Assembly: GCA_964244115.1 (NCBI GenBank)
Contig: CAXTHM010000027.1
Span: 1 to 46,586, forward strand
DNA length: 46,586 nucleotides
Source of the DNA: CADCWK01 sp964244115
Lineage (GTDB): Bacteria > Chloroflexota > Chloroflexia > Thermomicrobiales > UBA6265
Reading direction: 5' to 3'
Both the position numbers and the translations under genes were made by a program. Positions 18,679-27,127 of this stretch are shown piece by piece; positions within the stretch are counted from its first letter, which is position 1, and every line of letters begins with the position of its first letter. The notes under the pieces are model-generated. The model was not told the DNA's origin, searched no databases, and was given only the letters and a program-made list of their open reading frames with translations.

Positions 18679-20379
18679 TCAGGCGCCCAGCCAGACGCCG
18701 TACGGGCGCGGGTGGAAGTTGGCGTCGTCCTGCTGCCAGCCGTTGATCCGGCTGGAGAGGCCGATGATCTGGTAGTCGTTCTTGACGGGCAGGACGAGGG
18801 CGAACTCGTTGATGATCCGCTGCGCCTCGAAGTAGTGCGCCTGGCGCTCCTCGGGGACGCTGGTCTGCTCCCCGGCGTCCAGGGCCGCGTCGAGCTGCGC
18901 CTGGACCTCGGGGTTGCTGTCGAGGAACTTCGTCCAGGCCCAGCCTTCCTGCCGCATGTTGATCGAGTGGTAGAGCAGCTTGAGGATCCGCGGGTCCGGG
19001 GCCCCGAACGTCACGAGACAGAGGTTGTGGAGCCCCTCGAAGGTGATCCGCTTCTGCTCGGTGAACTCGAGGACGTTGACGTTGACCTGGATGCCGGACA
19101 GCCGCATCTCGGCCTGGACGGCCTCGCCGGTCGGGCCGGCCGTGCCGAAGACGTACAGCTCCAGCGTCAGCGGCTGGCCGTCCTTCTGGTAGTACTCGCC
19201 GTCGCGCGTGTAGCCGGAGGCACCGAGCAACCGGTCGGCCTCCTCGGCGTCGAACGACCAGAGATCGGCACCGTCCGGCCAGTAGCCGAAGGTGACAGGC
19301 GAGAGCGGGCCGTAGGCGGGGTCGTTCTGGTTGTCGTAGAGCGCCTGGCAGAGGGCGGCCCGGTCGATCGCCCGGTTGATGGCGGTCCGGACGTTGAGGT
19401 CGTCGGTCGGCGCCTTGTTGGTGTTGATGATGAAGGACGACGGGTGGCCGGACGCGGCGTACTTCTCGATCGTGAGCTCGGCGTTGCCCTGGAGTCGGGC
19501 GACTTCGAGCGGCGGGACGGACGTGATCGCGTCGACCTCACCGTTCTCCAGCGCCGCGATCCGGGTGCCGGCCTCGATGAGGTACTGGTAGACGATCCCG
19601 TCCAGATAGGCCGGGCCGGTGAGCGGGTAGATGTCGGCCGCCCCCCAGGCGTAGTCGGGGTTCTTCTCGAAGACCGTGCTGTCCTGGAGCGTCCAGGAGA
19701 CGAACCGGAACGGTCCGGTGCCGACCGGCTTGAACCCGTAGCCGTCCAGCCCCTCGGCCTGGGCCGCGGTCGGGGAGATGATCGCGAACTCCATCAGGGA
19801 GATCATGCGGAGGAACGGGCCGTACGGGGCGCTGAGCTTGACCGCGACGGTGTAGTCATCGATCACCGTCGCGCTCTCGTACGGGCCGATGTCGTCGTTG
19901 GAGAGCAGGGAGCCGGTCGCCGGGTCGACGACGCGGTCGTAGTTGAACTTGACCGCCTCGGCGTTGAACGGTGTGCCGTCGTGGAAGGTCACGTCGGTCC
20001 GGAGCGTGAAGGTGTAGGTCAGCCCGTCGTCGGAGATCGTCCAGGACGACGCGAGGTTCGGGTAGATAGTCCCGCTGGTATCGGAGATCACGAGCGGGTC
20101 GTACATCGCGAGGCCGACCATCCACATGTAGCGGGAGGGCGTCCGGTGCGGGTCGAGGGTGTCGGGCTCGGCGTTCAGCCCGATCCGCAGCGTGCCGCCC
20201 GCGGTCGGCGTCGCCTGGCGGGCCGGAGCGCCCAGGGCGCGGGGCGCGTTCGCCGCGACGGCCGCCGCGGCGGCGGCGCCCCCGACGAGGCGCATGAAGA
20301 TGCGGCGGTTCATCTCGTCCCGGGCGACGAGGGCGTCGATGGCGTCCGGGCTGGGGTGATTCCTGGTCGTAATGTCCAT
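18679..20379 (-). CDS. ABC transporter family 5 solute-binding protein with Tat-type signal
   Basis: The 566-aa extracytoplasmic binding protein delivers its ligand to the two permeases. The N-terminus has a long polar lead and then a twin-arginine motif, NRRIFMRLVGG (R25, R26), followed by an Ala-rich hydrophobic stretch and PRALGAPA, so export is likely through Tat. The mature part has the SBP_bac_5 pattern: LRIGLNAEPDTLDPH, TFTLRTDVTFHDGTPFNAEAV and GTGPFRFVSW. Family members bind di- and oligopeptides, opines, sugars or nickel. The ATG at 20379 is used; a TTG six bases earlier sits closer to GAGAGGA and is an alternative. It belongs with the permeases downstream. Confidence 0.92.
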   Translation of the reverse strand: MDITTRNHPSPDAIDALVARDEMNRRIFMRLVGGAAAAAAVAANAPRALGAPARQATPTAGGTLRIGLNAEPDTLDPHRTPSRYMWMVGLAMYDPLVISDTSGTIYPNLASSWTISDDGLTYTFTLRTDVTFHDGTPFNAEAVKFNYDRVVDPATGSLLSNDDIGPYESATVIDDYTVAVKLSAPYGPFLRMISLMEFAIISPTAAQAEGLDGYGFKPVGTGPFRFVSWTLQDSTVFEKNPDYAWGAADIYPLTGPAYLDGIVYQYLIEAGTRIAALENGEVDAITSVPPLEVARLQGNAELTIEKYAASGHPSSFIINTNKAPTDDLNVRTAINRAIDRAALCQALYDNQNDPAYGPLSPVTFGYWPDGADLWSFDAEEADRLLGASGYTRDGEYYQKDGQPLTLELYVFGTAGPTGEAVQAEMRLSGIQVNVNVLEFTEQKRITFEGLHNLCLVTFGAPDPRILKLLYHSINMRQEGWAWTKFLDSNPEVQAQLDAALDAGEQTSVPEERQAHYFEAQRIINEFALVLPVKNDYQIIGLSSRINGWQQDDANFHPRPYGVWLGA

Positions 20380-20457
20380 GGGCAACCGTTCCTCTCATGG
20401 CCAGGTCGTCTGGCGTGGGGTCGTAGCGGGTCCCGCGGCGGCGGGTCAGGCAGTGGG

Positions 20458-21891
20458 CTACCAGTCGGCGTGCTGCCCCGCTCCCTTCCGGCCGGCGATC
20501 CGCGGGACCTCGATCCCCAGTTCGTCGAGCGCCTGGCCCACGGCGGCGACGTTCTCGAGGCGGGCTTCGGAGTAGTTGCGGGAGAGGGAGATGCCGGTGG
20601 CGCCGCCGGCGAACGACGCGACGACGGCTTCCCGAACGTCCGGCGGGTTGATGTCCCGGCCGTTGGGGCTGACCTCGACGCCGATGTTCAGACCGGGGTA
20701 GACCGCGATTCGGCCGCCGACGCCGTCGACCGCCCGGCGGGTCTCGCGCTCGATGTAGCCCGCCGAGAAGCCGGCCTTCGGCAGCTCCGCGAGCGGGGCC
20801 TCGTCGAGCCCGAGGATGCCGTAGAGGAACTTCAGGGAGGTCTCGGAATCCCCGCCCTTGAGGATGGTCTTCTCCAGCGTGCGCAGGTAGTTGGTGAACC
20901 GGGTGCCGGCCGGGGTGTGGTACATGACCGGCTTGACGAAGTCGGCGTAGTCGGTCATCTCGCTGTACGGGTACTGCGCCTTGAGCATGGCGCTGTAGGT
21001 GTTGGTGAGTTGCCAGACGTGCATCCCGACCTGAAGATCCGGGCTCCGCCACTTCACCAGGCCGTAGATCTCCCGGTGCATCTCCGAGTGCGAGTCCTTC
21101 CAGAACTTCTCGAAGACGAGGATCTCGGGGTAGTTCAGCAGGATGCGGAGGAACTCGATGAAGTACCCGTCCCGCGGGACCGCGCCGTTCCGGATCCCCG
21201 TCAGGTAGTCGTCGAGGACGACGTACCCCTCGCGGGCCCGGGCGAAGTCGACGTTGGCGAGGTGGGCCTTCTGCTGGCAGTGCGGGCAGAAGCAGGTGCC
21301 GGTGTCGCCCCAGAGCATGTTCAGCAGGGCGCCGCGGCGCTCGATGCCCCAGACGATCCCGTCGATGTCGTAGGAGGTCGTCAGGTCCTCGAGGATCGCG
21401 TAGATCCAGGTCCGGTAGTCGGGGTTGTTGACGCAGGGCCGGGACGCCTTCCGGCCCCGGTGGTCGATCTCCAGGAAGGCCTGGAAGCCGGGGATGGAGT
21501 GCGGGCGGTGGCCGGCCCCGGCGGTCTCGCAGTAGTACGGGTAGATCGCGACCCCGCGCCGCCGCGCCTCGGGGATCATCTCGGCGAGGAAGTCGCGGCC
21601 CTCGTAGTAGGGCTCGGGCGCCATGTAGTTCTTGATCGGGGTGCGGGCGTAGAACTGCTCGTGCGGGTGATAGAAGGCCCCGCCCTCGAGCTCGTCGGGC
21701 TCCGCGACGCCGTGGTCGGGGAAGCCGGTCGTCGCCCGGCCGGTGTTGCCGCGGCTCCAGGAGAACGCCGAGAACAGGACCGCGTTGACCCTGGCCCGCT
21801 CGACCAGCGAGTCGAGGACGGGCCCGACCCCCTCGTCGACGAAGCTGATCGCGCCGACCTGGCACCCTACGAACGTCTCTGCCACTGCCAT
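20458..21891 (-). CDS. Glycoside hydrolase-like TIM-barrel protein, function unknown
   Basis: The 477-aa protein has no signal peptide. Features typical of hypothetical glycosidase-like barrels are seen: LVERARVNAVLFSAFSW, a strand with AEMIPEARRRGVAIYPYYCE, YDIDGIVWGIE, where acidic residues would lie at strand ends, and a Cys cluster CFCPHCQQKA (C-x-C-x2-C) similar to the one in uncharacterised barrel families found next to sugar ABC transporters. A later part reads GGRIAVYPGLNIG and SFAGGATGISLSRNY. It could act on a glycoside or glyco-conjugate brought in by the transporter, but catalysis is not shown. The ATG at 21891 has an excellent AAGGAG six bases before it. Gene order: after the M55 peptidase, before the binding protein. 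Confidence 0.7.
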   Translation of the reverse strand: MAVAETFVGCQVGAISFVDEGVGPVLDSLVERARVNAVLFSAFSWSRGNTGRATTGFPDHGVAEPDELEGGAFYHPHEQFYARTPIKNYMAPEPYYEGRDFLAEMIPEARRRGVAIYPYYCETAGAGHRPHSIPGFQAFLEIDHRGRKASRPCVNNPDYRTWIYAILEDLTTSYDIDGIVWGIERRGALLNMLWGDTGTCFCPHCQQKAHLANVDFARAREGYVVLDDYLTGIRNGAVPRDGYFIEFLRILLNYPEILVFEKFWKDSHSEMHREIYGLVKWRSPDLQVGMHVWQLTNTYSAMLKAQYPYSEMTDYADFVKPVMYHTPAGTRFTNYLRTLEKTILKGGDSETSLKFLYGILGLDEAPLAELPKAGFSAGYIERETRRAVDGVGGRIAVYPGLNIGVEVSPNGRDINPPDVREAVVASFAGGATGISLSRNYSEARLENVAAVGQALDELGIEVPRIAGRKGAGQHADW

Positions 21892-22019
21892 CGAGTTCTC
21901 CTTCTGGTCGTGCCTGGTCGTCGAACCGCCGTTGCCCCCGCTACCGGTGGGCTGGTCGCCGTGGTGCTCGTCCTCCCTGACCGCGACGCCTCGCCAGGGT
22001 GGCGGGCATCGACCGGTCG

Positions 22020-22862
22020 CTACCGCTGGTTGGCCTGGAGCGCGATCGCGGACGTAGCGCACATCACCGAGAAGACCCGGAACACCATCAGGTAGTCGTC
22101 GGACCGGAACGCGACGCGCTCCAGCCCGGTCCGCTCCGTCAGGGGGACCATCTCCGCGAGGTCGGCGTAGAGGGGATGGAGGAACTCGAGTTCGAGGGTC
22201 GTCGGGGTGTCGAACTGGAACGGCGCGATCTCCCCGAGGCGCCGGACCCCGCGCTCGACCCCGGTCCGGATCAGGTCCAGCCCCTCGCTGATCGGGAGCA
22301 TCTCGCAGACGAACCGGCCGAGCGCCCGTTTGACCTGGGCGTACTCGACGGCCGGGTGGATCGACGCGACTTCGAGGGCGAGCTTGTCGTCGCCGGAGAC
22401 GAAGACCAGCGGCACGCCGTGGACGCCGCCGAAGGCGCCGATCAGGCTCGTCTCCCCGACGTCGATGCCGTTGACCCGGACGTGCCGGACCGTCTGCGAC
22501 CAGGACGTGTGGTCGAGGATCGCCCGCGCCGCCCCGGCCCGGGCGTGGTAGCCGACGAGTGCCATCGCGTCGAACGAGCCGTCGAGCCCGTGGACCATCG
22601 ACGGCGGCAGGCTGGAGACCTGACCGGTGATCAGGCGGGCGCGCGGGTCGAGCCGGTCGGGCAGGATGTTCCGGCAGGTGCCGTGGCCGTCCTCGACCAC
22701 GACCTCGGTCGCGCCGGCGATGAAGGCTCCCTCGACCGCGGCGTTGACCTCGCCGGTCAGCCAGGCGCGGGCGCGATCATGCTCCCGCCCGTCGCGGCTG
22801 GTGTGCTCGCGGGAGACGACCCCGTTGACCCCCTCCATGTCGGTCCCGATCCAAACCCTCAT
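22020..22862 (-). CDS. M55 family D-aminopeptidase (DppA-like)
   Basis: The 280-aa protein shows the zinc peptidase pattern of DppA: TDMEGVNGV with D8 and E10, VVEDGHGT with H60, ALVGYHARAG with H106, the nucleophile-region His in AILDHTSWS (H118) and NGIDVGETSLIG with E137. DppA of Bacillus subtilis removes N-terminal D-amino acids such as D-Ala from short peptides and forms a decamer in the cytoplasm. The start ATG overlaps the IclR gene's TGA (ATGA), so the regulator and peptidase are co-expressed. This is the best single clue to substrate: a D-amino-acid peptide, for example from peptidoglycan or a non-ribosomal peptide. Other members act on L- or unusual residues. Confidence 0.9.
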   Translation of the reverse strand: MRVWIGTDMEGVNGVVSREHTSRDGREHDRARAWLTGEVNAAVEGAFIAGATEVVVEDGHGTCRNILPDRLDPRARLITGQVSSLPPSMVHGLDGSFDAMALVGYHARAGAARAILDHTSWSQTVRHVRVNGIDVGETSLIGAFGGVHGVPLVFVSGDDKLALEVASIHPAVEYAQVKRALGRFVCEMLPISEGLDLIRTGVERGVRRLGEIAPFQFDTPTTLELEFLHPLYADLAEMVPLTERTGLERVAFRSDDYLMVFRVFSVMCATSAIALQANQR

Positions 22863-23668
22863 CGCGCGACCGCCTTCCGCTCGGCGACACCGCTGCCGGC
22901 GCCGGGTCGCCAGCCCAGCTGGACGGAGATCTCGTCGGCGCCCGCCACGATCCCGGCGACGAGGCTCGCCATGACGTCCTCCGTCAGGCGGTTGGCGGGC
23001 CCGCTGCAGCCGATCGTGCCGACGAGGCGATCGCCGACGTCCCGGATCGGCGCGGCCGCCCCGATCAGTCCGACCTCCCGCTCCTCGAAGTCGAGCGCGT
23101 AGCCCTGCTCCCGGACCCGGTCGAGCTCGACCAGGATCCGGGCGGGGTCGGTGATCGTCATCGGGGTGAGCGGGACGAGCGGCTCGGTCGCCAGGTAGCG
23201 CTCGACGAACTCGGGGTCTCCCCAGGCCAGCAGCGCCTTGCCGGCGGAGGTGCAGTACAGCGGACCGCGGTGCCCCAGCCCGGTGACGTGCCGGAGCGCG
23301 GCTGGCCCGACGACCCGCTCGATCACGATGCCCTCGTTCCCCTGCCGGATGACCAGTCCGGCCGATTCCCCGGTGACCGTCGAGAGCCGCTCCAGCACCG
23401 GACGGGCGATCGAGCGGATGTCGAGCTGGGCTTCCAGCGCGTGCGCCAGGGCGAAGATCCGGGCGCCGAGCCGGTAGGCACCGGTGTCGTGCGTCCGCTC
23501 GACGTAGTGCCGCTGTTCGAGGGTGCGGAGCAGGCGCAGGCAGGTGCTGATGTTCAGTTCGGCGAGCTGGGCGATCTCGCTCAGCGTCAGGGGACGCTCG
23601 GACTCCGCGAGGACATCGAGGAGCGAGAAGGCCCGCTCGACCGTCTGGGTTGGGCGATGCGCTTCCAC
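22859..23668 (-). CDS. IclR family transcriptional regulator
   Basis: The 269-aa regulator has an N-terminal winged helix-turn-helix (QTVERAFSLLDVLAESERPL, LSEIAQLAELNISTCLRLLRTLE) and a C-terminal ligand-binding domain with GLGHRGPLYCTSAGKALLAW and the late Cys in VGTIGCSGPANRL. IclR proteins act as dimers, binding palindromes near their own promoter and responding to a small pathway metabolite. It is the first gene of the minus-strand operon. A 15-bp perfect palindrome lies 66 bases upstream of its start and is a likely operator. It probably controls the whole set down to the amidohydrolase, perhaps further. Confidence 0.92.
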   Translation of the reverse strand: MEAHRPTQTVERAFSLLDVLAESERPLTLSEIAQLAELNISTCLRLLRTLEQRHYVERTHDTGAYRLGARIFALAHALEAQLDIRSIARPVLERLSTVTGESAGLVIRQGNEGIVIERVVGPAALRHVTGLGHRGPLYCTSAGKALLAWGDPEFVERYLATEPLVPLTPMTITDPARILVELDRVREQGYALDFEEREVGLIGAAAPIRDVGDRLVGTIGCSGPANRLTEDVMASLVAGIVAGADEISVQLGWRPGAGSGVAERKAVAR

Positions 23669-23733
23669 GGGTCAGTCACCTCGGCCCATGCGTCCTGAAG
23701 CCTTCGGGTAACAGCCCAAGACGCCAGAACGGG

Positions 23734-23748
23734 TTTCATTGAATGAAA
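23734..23748. promoter_or_regulatory. Candidate IclR operator palindrome
   Basis: TTTCATTGAATGAAA is a perfect 7-1-7 palindrome, AT-rich in a very GC-rich setting, placed 66 bp upstream of the IclR start. IclR-family operators are commonly palindromes of this length and position. No confident -35/-10 pair was found around it. Confidence 0.6.
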
Positions 23749-24122
23749 TCATGTTGCACTGGTTGATTGATCCAGCCTATCGGCCACGTTCGCCGCGGTC
23801 AACCCCCTTGCTGACGTGTCTCGGCGGAACGGATCGGCGAGAGGGTGCAGTCGGCATGAATCGGCGATTCGATTCTGGTCGGAATGGCACAAGGCGGATC
23901 GGATGGCTGGCGCGGCAGTCCGGTCCTGACCACCGTGCCGGGGGCGATCTCGGCAGCGGTGTACCGACTGGCTGGTCGTCGGGATCGAGGTCATCGGTCC
24001 GGACCAGATCGTCGCGAAGGAGGGGGCGGCCGGTACGCTCGAGGACGAACCGACGACGGGTGGTTGGCGCGATCGGAGCCGTGCGGGCCGTACGGCCGGC
24101 TGATCCGGTGCCGATCTCGCGG

Positions 24123-24260
24123 AACGTCTGGATTGCCTTCGCGGCGGGAACGTTCGGCGAGAACCTGACGGTCACCGGGTTCGATGAGCGGACCGTTCGC
24201 CTCGGCGAGCGGCATCCGGGGGCGGTGCCGATCCTCGATGCCCAGCGAGCGTCGCTGCCC
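24123..24260 (+). pseudogene. MOSC-domain remnant
   Basis: One plus-strand frame reads NVWIAFAAGTFGENLTVTGF and continues DERTVRLGERHPGAVPILDA. This closely follows the core of MOSC proteins of the YiiM type, where GxFGENLT is followed about ten residues later by the V-x-I/L-G-x-R part. MOSC domains bind sulfur or the molybdenum cofactor and normally have a conserved Cys shortly after; here the matching place reads QRASLPG with no Cys. The sequence before and after does not continue the family in this frame, so I read it as a decayed gene fragment. It could also be a chance likeness. Confidence 0.4.
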
Positions 24261-24388
24261 GGGGCGATGGCCGAGGAGATCGCCGCTGTCCTGGCGATCG
24301 AGCCGCTGGCCGGCGCCTGGCGTGGAGTGGTGGGCGGTCGCGTGGCTCGGTCGCGATCCGGGTCCGGCTCGTCCCACCGTCGACACCA

Positions 24389-24473
24389 GGGCGGACGTGC
24401 GCGGGTGGAATGGTGGCGGACTCGATGTTTCTTCCGCCTGATCCGGACGGGCGGACGTGCGCGGGTGGAATGG
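24389..24473. repeat. 25-bp direct repeat, period 60
   Basis: GGGCGGACGTGCGCGGGTGG followed by AATGG occurs at 24389-24413 and again, identical, at 24449-24473. The second copy ends 40 bp before the end of the response regulator gene. Origin and role are unknown; it might be a trace of a small duplication. Confidence 0.75.
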
Positions 24474-24513
24474 GGTGATCCGCAGGCGCGGGTGCGCCCC
24501 GGCCCCCCCTGGT

Positions 24514-24948
24514 TCATGCCGTCCCGATCAGTTCCTCGATCGCGGCGAGCAGGACGTCGAGATCGAACGGTTTGACCAGATAATTGTCGAAGCCATAGCG
24601 ATCCTTGTTGGCCAGCGCTCGCCCGAGGAGATGGCGGTTCGTCGACGTCACGATCACGGGGATCTTCCGGGTGAGCGTCTCCAGCTCCAGCTTCTCGAGG
24701 AGTTCCCAGCCCGCCTTCTCCGTGATCGCAAGATCGACGATGATCAGATCGGGCTCCAGCAACGCGATCTGGGTGAAGATCTCGGGGACGTAATTGCTGG
24801 TGGTGACGCCGTAGCGCTCGTCCTTCAGGACCTGCGCGATGATCTCCAGAAAGACCTGGGAGCTGTCTACCATGACGATGTGCTTGCGCCGCTGTTGGTC
24901 CCGGACGAACGCACGTAGTTTCGTCGAATCATCGGGTTGCGATGTCAT
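24514..24948 (-). CDS. Single-domain response regulator
   Basis: The 144-aa protein is a receiver (REC) domain with no output domain. HIVMVDSSQ gives the acidic pocket (D28, only one Asp instead of the usual pair), IIVDLAI holds the phospho-acceptor D72, PVIVTST gives the switch Ser/Thr and LVKPFD the conserved K126. It probably receives phosphate from a histidine kinase such as the one at 25378-26931 and signals by protein contact. The ATG at 24948 has GGGAGG six bases upstream; the longer frame lacks such a site. It is divergent from the 75-aa gene, with a shared 118-bp promoter region. Confidence 0.88.
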   Translation of the reverse strand: MTSQPDDSTKLRAFVRDQQRRKHIVMVDSSQVFLEIIAQVLKDERYGVTTSNYVPEIFTQIALLEPDLIIVDLAITEKAGWELLEKLELETLTRKIPVIVTSTNRHLLGRALANKDRYGFDNYLVKPFDLDVLLAAIEELIGTA

Positions 24949-25066
24949 CTTCGACCTCCCTTCGGTTGGCTGATGATTCACCGGGGCCTGCATCATGCCT
25001 CTATCAGTCATACCTGATGCATGGCGGAGGGCGAGCGGCACACGCGACATGTGATCGGAGGTCCGA

Positions 25067-25294
25067 ATGGGACCGGAGCGAAGCTCACTCGGCGACGGTG
25101 ACCGCGACGGCGATGAGGATGCGGTTCACCAGGACAGGGTCCTCAACGACCTGACGATCATACAGGCACAGGCGCAATTGATGATGCGACGGATCGAAGC
25201 GAAGCGTGACGTCGAGCACTACGATGTCTACCAGCGGCTCTCGGTCGTGGTCGACGCTGTCCGGCGATTGACGGAGCTGCATCGAAAGGGCTGA
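25067..25294 (+). CDS. 75-aa DHp-like protein lacking the phospho-histidine
   Basis: A small soluble protein with GGAGG five bases before its ATG. After an acidic N-terminus (DGDRDGDED), residues 23-42 read DRVLNDLTIIQAQAQLMMRR. This lines up without gaps with the DHp helix of the kinase just downstream, HDLRNPLATIQGQAQLLRRR, with Asn on Asn and QAQL on QAQL. The phospho-accepting His (H294 of the kinase) is replaced by D23. The rest (YQRLSVVVDAVRRLTELHRKG) would be the second DHp helix; no ATPase domain follows. It may be a dimerisation partner or decoy for the kinase, or a degenerate remnant. Function is inferred; the alignment was done by eye. Confidence 0.7.
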   Translation: MGPERSSLGDGDRDGDEDAVHQDRVLNDLTIIQAQAQLMMRRIEAKRDVEHYDVYQRLSVVVDAVRRLTELHRKG

Positions 25295-25377
25295 TCTTCT
25301 GGCGAATGTCGCAGTCTTCGGTAGAATCAGGTCATGCGTGTCGGGTAGCTGCGACCTAGGATGGATCGAGCGCAATC

Positions 25378-26931
25378 GTGCTGACCAGACGCGCCCCTGT
25401 TTCGCCAGGTGAGGAACGAGTCGCGCTCGACCGTCTGGCCCGAGTCGCTCGTCGGGCGCTCAGCACATCCGTCTGCCTGATCTCCACCTTCGAGCACGAC
25501 CGCCAGCGGTTCATCGGGGCTGATGGGCTCGACGAACCGTGGGCTTCCAGGCGGTGGTCACCGTACTCGCACTCGCTCTGTCAGTACCCGTACCGTGCTA
25601 ACGATCGGCTCGTCCTGCCCGACACCCTCCTCGATCCCCGGTTCTCGTCCAATGGCGCGGTGACCGAGGCCCAGGTCCGGGCGTACGCAGGTGTGCCGCT
25701 CCGGGATCGGGATGGGAACGTGCTCGGGGCGTTCTGCGCGATCGATTTCCAGCCCCGTGACTGGAGCCCGGACGATCTGGCCCAGCTGGAGGACCTCGCG
25801 ATGGCCGCCGCCGCCGAGCTCGCCCTCCGGGAGTCGCTGTCGGAGCTACGGCTGGCCCAGAGCTTCTCGGCGGCGATCGTCGACACGGTCGGACAACCGC
25901 TCCTGGTCCTGGACCACAACCAGCGGGTCGTCTCCGCCAATCAGGCGTTCTATCGGCTGTTCCAGGTGGCAGAGCACGAGATCATCGGTCAACCGGTCAA
26001 TGAGACGGTTGATGGGCAGCCGCGCATCCCGGAACTGGCCGCGGTACTGGCGCGGGTGATGGCGGAGCATGGGACGTTCCACGCGCTCCGGATCACGTAT
26101 CCCTTCGGACGGATCGGGACGCGTACGCTGCACATGGCGGGTCAGGCGCTGCGCTGGCGGGAGGCGACCCAACCGCTGATCCTGCTCGCCATGGAGGACG
26201 TGACCGAGCGCGATGCGATGCAGACGGAGCGGGAGACCTTCATCGACTCCCTCGCCCACGACCTGCGGAATCCCCTCGCGACCATTCAGGGGCAGGCCCA
26301 GCTGCTGCGCCGGCGCGCGGATCGAGGCGTCCTCGAACCCGAATCGCTGGACCGCGGCATGACGATCGTCGAGTCCGAAGCTCGGCAGATGGGGCTCCTC
26401 ATCCAGGCGATGGTCGAGACCGCCCGGCTTCGGGCGGATCAGGATGTCCCTGTCGCCATCACCCGGATCGATCTCGCCACGGTCGGGGAGGGGCTCATCG
26501 ACGCCTACCGGGCGTCGAGCACCCGCCATGCCTTCGCGTTCGATCTGCGTCGCCGGGCGACGGTGATGGGAGACGACATCCGCCTGCGTCGGATGCTGGA
26601 CAATCTGCTCAGCAACGCGATCAAGTACTCCCCCGCCGGGGGCCCGATCACCATAACCGTCGACACCGCGACCGATGATGAGGGGGGCGAGTGGGGGACC
26701 ATCGCCGTGACGGACCAAGGGATCGGGATTCCGCCCCAGGATCGGTCCAGGCTGTTCGAGCGATTCCACCGCGGCTCGAACGTGGGAATGATCGCCGGGA
26801 ATGGCATCGGGCTGGCGGGTGTCAGGCAACTGGCCGATCAGCAGGGCGGACGGATCGATGTCCAGAGCCGCCTCGGCCACGGTACGACGGTGACCATCTG
26901 CTTGCCCCTGGAATCTGACCCACCTGTCTGA
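25378..26931 (+). CDS. GAF-PAS sensor histidine kinase
   Basis: The 517-aa kinase has no membrane helix, so it senses in the cytoplasm. Residues about 10-150 form a GAF domain (STSVCLISTFEHDRQRFIG; YAGVPLRDRDGNVLGAFCAI), about 160-280 a PAS domain (PLLVLDHNQRVVSANQAF), then HisKA with H294 in AHDLRNPLATIQ, and an HATPase domain with the N box NLLSNAIKYSP, G1 DQGIGIP, F box LFERFH and G2 NGIGLAGVRQL. All catalytic parts appear intact. The start is a GTG at 25378. It probably phosphorylates the single-domain regulator divergently encoded at 24514-24948. The GAF domain has a Cys in SHSLCQYP but bilin binding cannot be claimed. Confidence 0.92.
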   Translation: MLTRRAPVSPGEERVALDRLARVARRALSTSVCLISTFEHDRQRFIGADGLDEPWASRRWSPYSHSLCQYPYRANDRLVLPDTLLDPRFSSNGAVTEAQVRAYAGVPLRDRDGNVLGAFCAIDFQPRDWSPDDLAQLEDLAMAAAAELALRESLSELRLAQSFSAAIVDTVGQPLLVLDHNQRVVSANQAFYRLFQVAEHEIIGQPVNETVDGQPRIPELAAVLARVMAEHGTFHALRITYPFGRIGTRTLHMAGQALRWREATQPLILLAMEDVTERDAMQTERETFIDSLAHDLRNPLATIQGQAQLLRRRADRGVLEPESLDRGMTIVESEARQMGLLIQAMVETARLRADQDVPVAITRIDLATVGEGLIDAYRASSTRHAFAFDLRRRATVMGDDIRLRRMLDNLLSNAIKYSPAGGPITITVDTATDDEGGEWGTIAVTDQGIGIPPQDRSRLFERFHRGSNVGMIAGNGIGLAGVRQLADQQGGRIDVQSRLGHGTTVTICLPLESDPPV

Positions 26932-27127
26932 CGCACGCACCGAGACGCATCGTACGCGTGAGCGGACGGGCCGACGACGGCTGCCGTCTCACGGGCCTTG
27001 CCTGGGACTGGTCGCCCACGGCTCCGACCGATCGGTCAGGAATCGGCGCCGGCCCGGTCGTGCGCGGCGTCGGGTCGACTGGGCTGATGACGTTGACGCC
27101 CCTCCGCGGATGCCGCATGCTCCGGCC

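Larger units (their letters stand above)
23669..24513. other. 845-bp gap between IclR gene and response regulator
   Basis: No intact gene is convincing here although both strands have long open frames, as expected from high GC. The stretch holds the operator palindrome, a short fragment resembling a MOSC domain and a 25-bp direct repeat near the right end. The translated frames are rich in Arg and Ser without domain pattern, apart from the MOSC-like part. Confidence 0.5.

Noticed and set aside
18712..22095. Open frame of 1127 codons on the plus strand across the binding protein and barrel genes
   Set aside because: It is a mirror of the minus-strand genes caused by high GC; the translation is rich in Arg, Asp, Gly and Val without any domain pattern, whereas the minus frames give clear families.
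23739..24575. Plus-strand frame of 278 codons in the gap after the IclR gene
   Set aside because: Most of it is Arg/Ser-rich and unlike any family; only a short MOSC-like part is recognisable, and no ribosome site precedes the ATG, so I kept just the fragment.
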